Shown: positions 8,460 through 16,452 of the stretch, one piece after another | Layout: each line of letters opens with the position of its first letter | How positions within the stretch are numbered: position 1 is the first letter of the stretch | NCBI GenBank assembly: GCA_035547755.1 | Contig: DASZUG010000099.1 | Location: forward strand, 1-64,000 | Length of the DNA: 64,000 nt | Origin: Mesorhizobium_L sp035547755 | GTDB taxonomy: Bacteria > Pseudomonadota > Alphaproteobacteria > Rhizobiales > Rhizobiaceae | Direction: 5' to 3' | Made by a program: the position numbers and the translations under genes | Notes under the pieces: model-generated | Databases searched by the model: none | What the model saw: the letters and a program-made list of their open reading frames with translations, nothing else | Told to the model about the DNA's origin: nothing

Positions 8460-8870
8460 ATGGCCGATGAAGCCGGAGCGCTGGACATTCTTCAGCCCTC
8501 GGGCTGGAAGAAGCCGAAAGGCTATGCCAACGGCGTCATGGGACGCGGCGCCATCGTCCTGACCGGCGGGCTGATCGGCTGGGATGCGGACCATGTTCTG
8601 GCCGACGGATTTGTCGCGCAGGTCGAGCAGACGCTTCGCAACATCGTCGCCGTGCTTGCACAGGGTGGCGCACGGCCCGAGCATATTGCGAGGCTCACCT
8701 GGTATGTGCGCGACATCGATGCCTATCGCACTTCGCTGAAGGAACTGGGCCCCGTCTATCGCGCCGTGATTGGCACGCACTACCCGGCGATGGCGCTCGT
8801 CGAAGTCTCGAACCTCGTCGAACCGGAAGCCCTCGTCGAAATCGAGGCGACCGCCATCATTCCGGACTAG
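8460..8870 (+). CDS. RidA/YjgF-family protein lacking the canonical arginine
   Basis: A 136-residue protein of the Rid family (GGLIGWD; EQTLRNIVAVL; VEIEATAII). Canonical RidA enzymes hydrolyse reactive imines and need an arginine in a PARS-type motif; here the aligned segment reads HYPAMALVEV, with methionine in its place. It is therefore probably not a classical 2-iminoacid deaminase. ATG at 8460 gives the usual family length; an in-frame extension back to 8373 is not supported. It lies 98 bp after the acyl-CoA dehydrogenase gene on the same strand. Confidence 0.85.
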   Translation: MADEAGALDILQPSGWKKPKGYANGVMGRGAIVLTGGLIGWDADHVLADGFVAQVEQTLRNIVAVLAQGGARPEHIARLTWYVRDIDAYRTSLKELGPVYRAVIGTHYPAMALVEVSNLVEPEALVEIEATAIIPD

Positions 8871-8904
8871 GCTCAGCGATATAGCGCACCCGGTGAGCAG
8901 CAAT

Positions 8905-9627
8905 ATGCAGTTCTGTTATTTCGCCTTTTTCGAAGACCGGCAAAATCCCGCGGCGCGGATTTCGGCGGATGATCTCGGCCGCTTTCGGGCGTGCGTCCGC
9001 AATCTGCAAGGGCTCGTCAAAGCCCATCTCTATACGCCGGCTACCGCAAGCGATCTCTATACGAATGACGGCCGGCCGCCTATTTTCGGCCTGCAACTCT
9101 ATTTTGACGCCATCGCGAGCCTGGAAAGCGCGATCGGCCCTGACGGCGCATTGAAAAGACTGGCGGAAAGCGGCGAGCTCGAAAGCCTGCGCTCGGCCCA
9201 TGTCACGCAGCAGGCGATGCTGAACCGCGAATTCCCAGTGCCCGACCCAGCACTCCCGGGTACGAACGCATGTAGCTTTCTCGTTCATTATCCGGGACCG
9301 GCGGACGATGTTCATGAATGGCATATGCGTTATTTGACGAACCATCCGCCGCTCATGGCTCGCTTTCCCGGCGTGCGCGAGATCGAGGTGCTGACCGGCA
9401 TCGACTGGATCGACGCCATGCCGTGGCGGCGAATACGCCACATGCAGCGCAACCGCGTCATGTTCGACAGCGCGGACGCTCTGACGGCGGCCTTGCATTC
9501 GCCCGTCCGTCATGAGATGCGCGCGGATTTCGCGCGGCTTCCACCCTTTCAGGGCGGCAATTTCCATTATCCCATGGCCACCGAAATTGTCCGCCCGTTA
9601 AACCGTAGGGAAGCGAACCATGGCTGA
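8905..9627 (+). CDS. EthD-like (dimeric alpha+beta barrel) protein
   Basis: About 240 residues, with two halves that each resemble a ferredoxin-like barrel; the C-terminal half (SFLVHYPGPADDVHEWHMRY and MARFPGVREIEVL) resembles EthD/dimeric-barrel proteins found in aromatic catabolic clusters. The catalytic role is unknown; relatives include small-molecule isomerases, decarboxylases and lactonases. The start is uncertain: GTG at 8893 is in frame four codons earlier; neither has a clear ribosome-binding site. It overlaps the next gene by 8 bp. Confidence 0.7.
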   Translation: MQFCYFAFFEDRQNPAARISADDLGRFRACVRNLQGLVKAHLYTPATASDLYTNDGRPPIFGLQLYFDAIASLESAIGPDGALKRLAESGELESLRSAHVTQQAMLNREFPVPDPALPGTNACSFLVHYPGPADDVHEWHMRYLTNHPPLMARFPGVREIEVLTGIDWIDAMPWRRIRHMQRNRVMFDSADALTAALHSPVRHEMRADFARLPPFQGGNFHYPMATEIVRPLNRREANHG

Positions 9628-11773
9628 ACGGTCATTTGCCAGGGAAGTCGAAAAGCTCCGCCTGGGTGAAGGCGAGGACTTCCGTGGCGAAGGCATTCTT
9701 GCCATCACCAAGGCGCTGCTCGAATGCGGCGTCGGCTATGTCGGCGGCTACCAGGGGGCGCCGATAAGCCATCTGATGGATGTGCTCTCCGACGCGCAGG
9801 ATATTTTGGGCGAACTTGGCGTGCATTTCGAGGCGAGCGCCTCGGAGGCGACCGCTACTGCGATGCTTGCCGCCTCCGTTCATTATCCGATCCGGGGCGC
9901 GGCGACGTTCAAATCGACGGTCGGCGCCAATGTCGCTTCCGACGCGCTTTCCAATCTTGCCTCCGGCGGCGTAACCGGCGGCGCGCTGATCATCGTCGGC
10001 GAGGATTATGGCGAAGGCTCCTCGATCATGCAGGAGCGCAGCCACGCCTTCGCCATGAAGAGCCAGGTCTGGCTGCTCGATCCTCGGCCCGACCTGCCGA
10101 CCATCGTCAAGACCGTGCGTCACGGCTTCGAACTCTCGGAAACCTCGAACACGCCTGTGATGATGGAAGTGCGCATCCGCTGCTGCCATGTCCATGGCAG
10201 TTTCACGGCGAGCGACAATCAGCGCCCGCCGATGACGGTGGCGGACGCACTGGAAAAACCGATGCGCGACACGCAGCGCATTGTGCTGCCGCCCGCCTCC
10301 TTCCTGCATGAGAAGGAGAAAATCGAGAAGCGCTGGCCGGCCGCGGTCGATTACATTCGCTCGCATAAGGTCAACGAGTTCTTCGGTCCGGCACGCGGCC
10401 GGATCGGCATTGTCATGCAGGGCGGCATGTATAATGGCGTGGTTCGCGCCCTGCAGCGCCTCGGCCTTTCCGACATCTATGGCGAGACCGACGTGCCGCT
10501 TTATGTCCTGAACGCCGTCTATCCGCTCATCGCCGGCGAATTCCTCGATTTCTGCCGCGATAAGGACGCGGTGCTCGTCGTCGAGGAAGGCCAGCCGAAC
10601 TATATCGAGCAGGCTTTCGAGGCGATGCTCTACAAGGCCGGAGCCACGACGAGGCTGGCCGGCAAGGATTATCTGCCGATGGCCGGCGAATATACCGGGC
10701 AGGTCATGCTCGACGGCATTGGCGCCTTCATCCGCGCCTTTTCGCCGGAGATGCTTTCCGACAGGGACCGCGCGCCGAACGAACCGGCTCGGACAATCGA
10801 GCTGCCGAACCTCGCCTCCGCCGTGCCGGGCCGTCCGCCCGGCTTCTGCACCGGCTGCCCGGAACGGCCGATCTTCGCGGCGACGAAACTGGTCGAGCAG
10901 GAATTCGGCCCCCATCACATCGCCTCCGACATCGGCTGCCATCTCTTCTCGATCATGCCCCCCTTTGAGCTCGGCGCGACGACCATGGGCTATGGCCTCG
11001 GCCCGGCGTCCGCCTCGGCTTTCAATTCGCCCGACGCCAAGCGGCGCTCTATCTCCTTCGTCGGCGACGGCGGTTTTTGGCACAATGGCCTTACCTCATC
11101 GATTGGCAATGCCGTCTTCAACCAGAATGACGGCGTCATCGTCATCGTCGATAATTATTATTCCGCCGCGACCGGTGGCCAGGACATCCTGTCCTCACGC
11201 GCCAGTAACAAGACAAAATCGACCAAGCATCCCATTACCGAAGCCGTGAAGGGCATAGGGGCGAAATGGGTGCGGCAGATCGACCGCACCTATGACGTGA
11301 CGAAGATGCGCGAAACGCTGAAGGAGGCGCTGACGACGCCCGAAAAGGGACCGAAAGTCATCGTCGCCTCGTCGGAATGCATGCTGAACCGCCAGCGCCG
11401 CGAACGGCCGCTCTTGCAGAAGGCGATCAAGGGTGGCGAGCGCGTCGTCAAGCCGCGCTTCGGCGTCGACGAGGACGTCTGCACCGGTGATCATGCCTGC
11501 ATGCGGCTGTCGGGCTGCCCGTCCCTCTCGGTCAAGGCGCTCGACGACCCGCTGCGCGACGATCCGGTCGCCCATATCGACCAAAGCTGCGTCGGCTGCG
11601 GCAATTGCGGTGAGGTGGCGGATGCGGCCGTGCTCTGCCCGTCCTTCTACCGCGCCGATACGGTACACAACCCGACCGGAATGGAGCGCTTTGCCGACCG
11701 GCTGCGCCGGCGCGTGATTTCGTGGCTGCAGGCCCGGCGCGAGCGCCGCCGCATCCGGTTCGTCGAGGCCTGA
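9620..11773 (+). CDS. Indolepyruvate:ferredoxin oxidoreductase-like, alpha subunit (IorA-like)
   Basis: A 717-residue thiamine-diphosphate 2-oxoacid oxidoreductase. The N-terminal half is the pyruvate:ferredoxin-type Pyr domain (GGYQGAPISHLMD; EDYGEGSS). CTGCPERP precedes the ThDP-binding domain (GDGGFWHNGL; NYYSAATGG). A C-terminal ferredoxin-like domain has two cysteine clusters (CTGDHAC...GCPS and CVGCGNC...CPS). The family oxidatively decarboxylates aryl-2-oxo acids to aryl-acyl-CoA with reduction of ferredoxin. Its presence beside an O2-dependent dioxygenase suggests an oxygen-tolerant version acting on an arylpyruvate or arylglyoxylate. Confidence 0.88.
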   Translation: MAERSFAREVEKLRLGEGEDFRGEGILAITKALLECGVGYVGGYQGAPISHLMDVLSDAQDILGELGVHFEASASEATATAMLAASVHYPIRGAATFKSTVGANVASDALSNLASGGVTGGALIIVGEDYGEGSSIMQERSHAFAMKSQVWLLDPRPDLPTIVKTVRHGFELSETSNTPVMMEVRIRCCHVHGSFTASDNQRPPMTVADALEKPMRDTQRIVLPPASFLHEKEKIEKRWPAAVDYIRSHKVNEFFGPARGRIGIVMQGGMYNGVVRALQRLGLSDIYGETDVPLYVLNAVYPLIAGEFLDFCRDKDAVLVVEEGQPNYIEQAFEAMLYKAGATTRLAGKDYLPMAGEYTGQVMLDGIGAFIRAFSPEMLSDRDRAPNEPARTIELPNLASAVPGRPPGFCTGCPERPIFAATKLVEQEFGPHHIASDIGCHLFSIMPPFELGATTMGYGLGPASASAFNSPDAKRRSISFVGDGGFWHNGLTSSIGNAVFNQNDGVIVIVDNYYSAATGGQDILSSRASNKTKSTKHPITEAVKGIGAKWVRQIDRTYDVTKMRETLKEALTTPEKGPKVIVASSECMLNRQRRERPLLQKAIKGGERVVKPRFGVDEDVCTGDHACMRLSGCPSLSVKALDDPLRDDPVAHIDQSCVGCGNCGEVADAAVLCPSFYRADTVHNPTGMERFADRLRRRVISWLQARRERRRIRFVEA

Positions 11774-11774
11774 A

Positions 11775-13343
11775 ATGAACGCTCCGCTCGTTCCGCATCG
11801 CGAAGCAACCGGTACGGACCGCATCATCAGCATCGCCACGCTGGCCGTCGGCGGGCAGGGCGGTGGCGTCCTCACCGACTGGATTGTCGATGTCGCCGAA
11901 CGCAATGGCTACCGGGCGCAATCGACCTCCGTCGCGGGCGTCGCCCAGCGCACCGGCGCGACCATCTATTATGTCGAGATGTGCCCTGATCGCGGGCGGC
12001 AGCCGGTCTTCTCGCTCTCGCCCGCGCCGGGCGATGTCGACATCCTGATCGCCGCCGAACTGATGGAAGCGGGCCGCGCCATCATGCGCGGCTTCGTCAC
12101 GCCCGACCGCACGACGCTGATCGCCTCGGCCCACAGGATCGCCGCTGTTTCGGAGAAGATCGTGCCCGGCGACGGCCGCGGCAATTCGGAGGAAGTGAAT
12201 GCGGCGGCGCTGAAAGCTGCCAAAAAGTTCGTTTCCTTCGACATGGAAAGGATCGCTGTCGAGGCCGGCAGCGTCATTTCCGCCAGTCTGTTCGGCGCTC
12301 TTGCGGGTGCCGGCGTGCTTCCCTTTGCGCGCCAGACCTTCGAGGAGACGATCCGCGCCTCGGGCCGTGGCGTCGAGGCCAGTCTGAAGGCCTTCGGAAA
12401 GGCTTGCGAGAGGGCGCAGCAGGGGGGCGTTGCGGAAGAGGCGGTAGAACCGTCCGGACGAAAGCCCCCGCAGGAAGCAGAGGGGGCGCCGCACCTACTT
12501 TCGGCCTGGAAAAAAATCCTCGACCGCATTGCAAAGCTGCCGGTTCCCGTTCGGGAGATGGCGGAGCTCGCGGCGCGTAAGGTCGTCGATTTTCAGGACG
12601 CGGAATATGGCGCGGACTATCTCGATCGGCTCGACGAGGCAGTCGCCCGCGATTGCGAGGCGAAGGGCTATGAACTGTCGAAGGCGGCGGCGAAATATCT
12701 CGCCAACGCCATGTGCTATGACGACATTATTCGCGTCGCCGATCTGAAGACGCGCTCGGCCCGCTCGGCGCGCGTGCGTAGGGAGATCGGCGTTGGCGAG
12801 GATGCGGTGCTGCATGTTACCGAATATTTTCATCCGCGCATCGAAGAGTTTTGCGGCACGATGCCGGCCGGCCTCGGCAACTGGATCGAGTCGAAGCCGC
12901 GCCTGGCGGAATGGCTCGACAAACGTCTCAACAAGGGACGCCACATCCGCACCGACGGTATGTTCGGCTTTTCGGTTCTATGGGCGATCGCGGGACTGCG
13001 CCGCTGGCGGCGGCGACTCTTGCGCCATCGCGTCGAGACCGCCCATATCGAGCAATGGTACGCCATGGCTTTGGCGCGCGCCGACAGGAACTACGATCTC
13101 GCCGTCGAGATCCTGAAATGCCGGCGCTTGATCAAGGGCTACAGTGACACCCATGCGCGCGGCCTGTCCAAATTCGACCGTGTCCTCTCCGCCCTGCCAA
13201 TGCTCGAAGGGCGGGGCGATGCCGCCGATTGGCTGCGGCGTCTGAGGGAAGCAGCCCTCAAGGACGAGAAGGGCAAGATGCTCGACGGCGCGCTCGCAAC
13301 GGTGGCGTCCTTCGCGGATGCTGGAAATTCCACGGGAAGCTGA
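11775..13343 (+). CDS. Indolepyruvate oxidoreductase subunit beta family protein (IorB-like with C-terminal extension)
   Basis: A 522-residue protein starting one base after iorA-like. Residues about 15-200 are the gamma-type domain of 2-oxoacid:ferredoxin oxidoreductases (VGGQGGGVLTDWI; STSVAGVAQRTGA). A long C-terminal part of unknown function (DUF6537-like, from about residue 240) includes TEYFHPRIEEF and LRRWRRRLLRHR. This two-gene layout is typical of aerobic proteobacterial homologues, longer than archaeal IorB. It forms the enzyme with the preceding gene and ends the rightward cluster. Confidence 0.87.
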   Translation: MNAPLVPHREATGTDRIISIATLAVGGQGGGVLTDWIVDVAERNGYRAQSTSVAGVAQRTGATIYYVEMCPDRGRQPVFSLSPAPGDVDILIAAELMEAGRAIMRGFVTPDRTTLIASAHRIAAVSEKIVPGDGRGNSEEVNAAALKAAKKFVSFDMERIAVEAGSVISASLFGALAGAGVLPFARQTFEETIRASGRGVEASLKAFGKACERAQQGGVAEEAVEPSGRKPPQEAEGAPHLLSAWKKILDRIAKLPVPVREMAELAARKVVDFQDAEYGADYLDRLDEAVARDCEAKGYELSKAAAKYLANAMCYDDIIRVADLKTRSARSARVRREIGVGEDAVLHVTEYFHPRIEEFCGTMPAGLGNWIESKPRLAEWLDKRLNKGRHIRTDGMFGFSVLWAIAGLRRWRRRLLRHRVETAHIEQWYAMALARADRNYDLAVEILKCRRLIKGYSDTHARGLSKFDRVLSALPMLEGRGDAADWLRRLREAALKDEKGKMLDGALATVASFADAGNSTGS

Positions 13344-13421
13344 TGCTGTGTCCGATTGAGATATTTCCAGGCATTCCGGCGGGAATCCACGTCGCCGGGT
13401 AAATTTGCATCGTTGCGCAAT

Positions 13422-13661
13422 TCACTCGGACGCCGAGCCATTCCCATCGAACTTTGCGCGTGAGCCCAGAACGCCAAAATCCTGTGATTTCAGCCCTTGG
13501 CCGCGCAACATTCCTTCTGCCGTGAGACCTCTGCGCAGCAATTCGCGGACTGCCGCGGCCCGGCTTGGCATCCGCTGTTCGAAACGCCAGTTCTCCAGCG
13601 CCGCCAATTCCTCGGCGCTCAGCATGATCTGCAACCGTTCCGGTCGTTCGAGTTCAGCCAT
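13422..13661 (-). CDS. Small ribbon-helix-helix-like protein
   Basis: A 79-residue protein with RLQIMLSAEELAALENWR and RAAAVRELLRRGL, the strand-helix-helix pattern of ribbon-helix-helix DNA-binding proteins. The ATG at 13661 follows an AAGGAGG ribosome-binding site with a 6-bp gap; the in-frame extension to 13709 is not supported. No toxin partner lies next to it. It could be an autonomous regulator or orphan antitoxin. Confidence 0.7.
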   Translation of the reverse strand: MAELERPERLQIMLSAEELAALENWRFEQRMPSRAAAVRELLRRGLTAEGMLRGQGLKSQDFGVLGSRAKFDGNGSASE

Positions 13662-13873
13662 CGTTGCCTCCTTCATAACGACAATGAGTGGAATGAGTAA
13701 ACAACGCAAAATGCTCCATGCGAGTTCCAGAGGCTCGCGTCCACAATCGAATGAGTAAGAAGCTCAATCGACGGAAAGCACTCAAGAAGCGCCTTTGATG
13801 ATAATTGCTAACTCTATGTATCTATTGTGAAATTTTTAAAATTCTATTGCCGATTCGTCAACATCGGAGCATC

Positions 13874-14200
13874 ATGCAGGAAATCTTTGGCGTCCCCGTC
13901 AAGAAAGGCAGGACGATGGTTTCGTTTCTTTCCGAGCAGCTACGGAACGACGTTTTGGCAAGCGTCAGGAACGAAATAGAGCGCACCAGTGTCGTGAATG
14001 TGCGCTTGGTCGCGGAGAGAGTACGCGTGCGCAATACCGCGGTGAATATTGCGCGAGAGGATATCGAGGAGATGGTCGTCAACGCGGCGTTGCGGCAGGG
14101 GTGTGCCATCGAATTCGATGGCATGATGGAAAAGGACGCCCAATCCCTCGGCTTCACGGTGCTTGAACTTGAATTGAGAAAGGATCGCCGCTGCGCGTGA
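13874..14200 (+). CDS. Small hypothetical protein
   Basis: A 108-residue protein of no recognised family. It is mostly helical in appearance (FLSEQLRNDVLASVRNEIER; NIAREDIEEMVVNAALRQG) and soluble. ATG at 13874 has CGGAG upstream; ATG at 13916, with AAAGGCAGG upstream, would give 94 residues and may be the true start. The preceding about 200 bp is clearly more AT-rich than the surroundings, consistent with a promoter region or a recently acquired segment. Confidence 0.55.
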   Translation: MQEIFGVPVKKGRTMVSFLSEQLRNDVLASVRNEIERTSVVNVRLVAERVRVRNTAVNIAREDIEEMVVNAALRQGCAIEFDGMMEKDAQSLGFTVLELELRKDRRCA

Positions 14201-14216
14201 CATCCGCGTGATATAT

Positions 14217-15272
14217 ATGCAAGGAGAAGATCACGACGAAGCAGCAGGAGCGGCGGCGGAAGAAGTGGGTTTTTCGTACGATAAGGCGCGGAAAGCCGGG
14301 CCTTCCATCATTGCCGTCGCGCCGATGATGGACTGGACGGACAGGCATTGCCGCTTTTTCCATCGCCAGCTGACGCGCCATGCACTGCTCTATACCGAGA
14401 TGGTGGTGGCCGATGCGGTGATCCATGGCGACCGGGCGCGGCTGCTCGGCTTTTCGCCAAAGGAGCAGCCGATTGCGCTGCAACTTGGCGGTTCCGACCC
14501 GGCCAAGCTCGCCATCGCCGCCTTGGTCGGCGAGGCTTTCGGCTATGGAGAGGTCAATCTCAATGTCGGTTGCCCGTCGGACCGGGTACAGTCCGGCACC
14601 TTCGGCGCCTGCCTGATGAAGACGCCCGATGTCGTCGCCGATTGCGTGGAGGCGATGGAGCGGGCGGTTTCCATTCCCGTTACGGTGAAATGCCGTATCG
14701 GCGTCGACGAGCAGGACCCGGAGGAAGCGCTCGACGAACTGGCGGAGAAGGTCTTCCAGGCCGGCGCCGATGCGCTTTGGGTGCACGCCCGCAAGGCCTG
14801 GCTGCAGGGATTGAGCCCGAAGGAAAACAGGGAAATCCCGCCGCTCGACTATGACCGTGTCTATCGGCTGAAGGAGAAATATCCGGAGCGTTTCATCGGC
14901 ATCAATGGCGGGATCGCCTCGCTTGCGGAATGCCGCCGGCATCTCGACCGCGTGGATGGCGTCATGCTCGGGCGCGCCGCCTACCAGTCTCCGCTTATCC
15001 TCGCAGGCGCGGACGATCTTGTTGGCGAGCCATCGGGCGATGTGGATTACGGCCGGCTGGTCGATACTATGGCGGACTATGCCGCAACGCATATCGCCGC
15101 CGGGGGCCGGCTTGCGCATGTCACACGCCACATGGTTGGCTTATTCCAAGGACTTCCCGGCGCGAGGCGCTATCGGCAGATACTCTCGACGGAAGCGACC
15201 CGTCCCGGCGCCGGCCCGGAGGTGCTCCGCGCCGCCTTCGCCGCGCTCGAGCAATTGTCGGTTGCCGCCTGA
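14217..15272 (+). CDS. dusA: tRNA-dihydrouridine(20/20a) synthase DusA
   Basis: An FMN-dependent enzyme that reduces uridine 20/20a in the tRNA D-loop. Visible family motifs are VAPMMDWTDRHCR, the catalytic-cysteine region VNLNVGCPSDRVQSG, VKCRIGVD, VHARKAWLQGLSPK and the FMN phosphate-binding segment INGGI with MLGRAAY. The DusA-specific NVGCPSDRVQ...FGACLM segment supports DusA over DusB/C. The start is uncertain: GTG 14208, ATG 14217 (chosen, no good ribosome-binding site) and GTG 14265 (preceded by GGCGGAAGAA) are all in frame. Confidence 0.93.
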   Translation: MQGEDHDEAAGAAAEEVGFSYDKARKAGPSIIAVAPMMDWTDRHCRFFHRQLTRHALLYTEMVVADAVIHGDRARLLGFSPKEQPIALQLGGSDPAKLAIAALVGEAFGYGEVNLNVGCPSDRVQSGTFGACLMKTPDVVADCVEAMERAVSIPVTVKCRIGVDEQDPEEALDELAEKVFQAGADALWVHARKAWLQGLSPKENREIPPLDYDRVYRLKEKYPERFIGINGGIASLAECRRHLDRVDGVMLGRAAYQSPLILAGADDLVGEPSGDVDYGRLVDTMADYAATHIAAGGRLAHVTRHMVGLFQGLPGARRYRQILSTEATRPGAGPEVLRAAFAALEQLSVAA

Positions 15273-15289
15273 GGAACCTTCATGACCAA

Positions 15290-15336
15290 AGCATGATCTT
15301 TTCGGAAAACCGGGATCCGCTTTTTCGGATCATGCT
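15290..15336. repeat. Rhizobial-type palindromic repeat
   Basis: AGCATGATC at 15290-15298 is the exact reverse complement of GATCATGCT at 15328-15336, with further inner pairing around CGGAAAA and TTTTTCG. It fills the space between the convergent dusA and protease genes, ending directly at the protease stop codon. I recognise the core as a dispersed palindrome common in Rhizobiales; it could act as a bidirectional terminator. Confidence 0.75.
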
Positions 15337-16053
15337 CTAATCGCGCAAAATCATCCTGTCGCCGCGCACCTCGAATCCGGACAGCGAGTTGATGAAATTC
15401 ATACCAAGCAGGCTCTGGCCGAGGCTGCCCGGCGGGGCGACGAGCACCTGCATATGCCGCCGCACGATTGCGCCGATATGGATTTCCCGCACGCTCGCCA
15501 TAGCGGCGTTGGCGCGGCCGTTCGCCGTTGTCACGGGCACGGAATAGGAAAGGTCCTTCGTATCGATGCCCGCTCTACGGGCATCCGTTGCGGAGAGAAC
15601 CGTCGTCGTCGCCCCCGTATCGACGATCATCGGAATGGTGACGCCGTTGACGCTGGCGCGAACGCCGAAATGGCCGTTGTCGAACTTGTCGAGCGTCACG
15701 CTCCGCTCTCCGTCCCGCCCGACGAAGGAGATCGGGCTTCCCGGAACGAAGCCGGCTGTGACACGGTTGGCGAAGTCCTGCAATTCGTAGCGGTATTGGT
15801 AGCCGGCAACGAGGACGAAGATGATCGCCAGCCACAGCACCAGATGCCGCGCCACGTCGCCCATGCGTCGCCGCATGCCGAAAAGACCGGCCGCGATGAC
15901 AAGGCCCCAGACAGCCAGATAGGCCGATTGCCCGAACTGCTCATTGTCGATGCCGAAAGTCTCGCCCGCATTGTTGTTCCAGGCGAGAAGCGCGACCGCG
16001 ATGCCGATGATCGCGAGGATGAGAAGAAGGAGCCGGTTGCGCATGAAAATCAT
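15337..16053 (-). CDS. TIGR02281-type retropepsin-like aspartic protease
   Basis: A 238-residue membrane-anchored protein. Two or three hydrophobic segments (about 5-25, 40-58 and 68-85) are followed by a retropepsin-like domain with the active-site motif IVDTGATTTVLS and a second conserved segment LGMNFINSLSGFEV. The family is a clan AA aspartic protease found in alphaproteobacteria; substrates are unknown. The ATG at 16053 overlaps the upstream stop (ATGA), so it is coupled to the DUF1289 gene. Confidence 0.85.
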   Translation of the reverse strand: MIFMRNRLLLLILAIIGIAVALLAWNNNAGETFGIDNEQFGQSAYLAVWGLVIAAGLFGMRRRMGDVARHLVLWLAIIFVLVAGYQYRYELQDFANRVTAGFVPGSPISFVGRDGERSVTLDKFDNGHFGVRASVNGVTIPMIVDTGATTTVLSATDARRAGIDTKDLSYSVPVTTANGRANAAMASVREIHIGAIVRRHMQVLVAPPGSLGQSLLGMNFINSLSGFEVRGDRMILRD

Positions 16054-16280
16054 GCCGAGCCGCGTTCCCGCGCCATGCGCGCGCGCCGCGTCTCGCGCCG
16101 GGGCCGCCGCTCGACGGTTTCGAGCCGCGCCGGCAGCGTCGCCATGATGGCGCTGCGCTCTCCCGGCGACATCGTCAGCCACGCGCCGATTTCCTCGCGC
16201 GTACGGCCGCAACCGAAGCAATAGCCGGTCTTCATGTCGATGGAACAGACCAGGATGCAGGGAGATTCGATGCCGCTCAT
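16050..16280 (-). CDS. DUF1289 cysteine-cluster protein
   Basis: A 76-residue protein with SPCILVCSID and GYCFGCGRT, four cysteines in the DUF1289 pattern likely to bind a metal, followed by the usual EIGAWLTMSPGER and a basic tail. The biochemical function is unknown. It is translationally coupled to the downstream aspartic protease gene. Confidence 0.87.
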   Translation of the reverse strand: MSGIESPCILVCSIDMKTGYCFGCGRTREEIGAWLTMSPGERSAIMATLPARLETVERRPRRETRRARMARERGSA

Positions 16281-16452
16281 GCTTGTCTCTTCGTGCCTGC
16301 CGATCACATGATGCCTTTGCGTGGCCTTTGCAAGGCCTGCGGCAGGGGGAAGGGACTTGCGGTCCGGAAGACTTGCTCCACGATAAAACCGGAGGCATTG
16401 CGATGATATCGCCGGCGGTCTATGCGGGACGCATTCATTGCAGAGTGCCATC

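Noticed and set aside
16281..16452. Possible cobalamin riboswitch upstream of the cobT-like gene
   Set aside because: A GC-rich segment with GGGGGAAGGGAC was considered, but the B12-box and flanking conserved elements could not be found.
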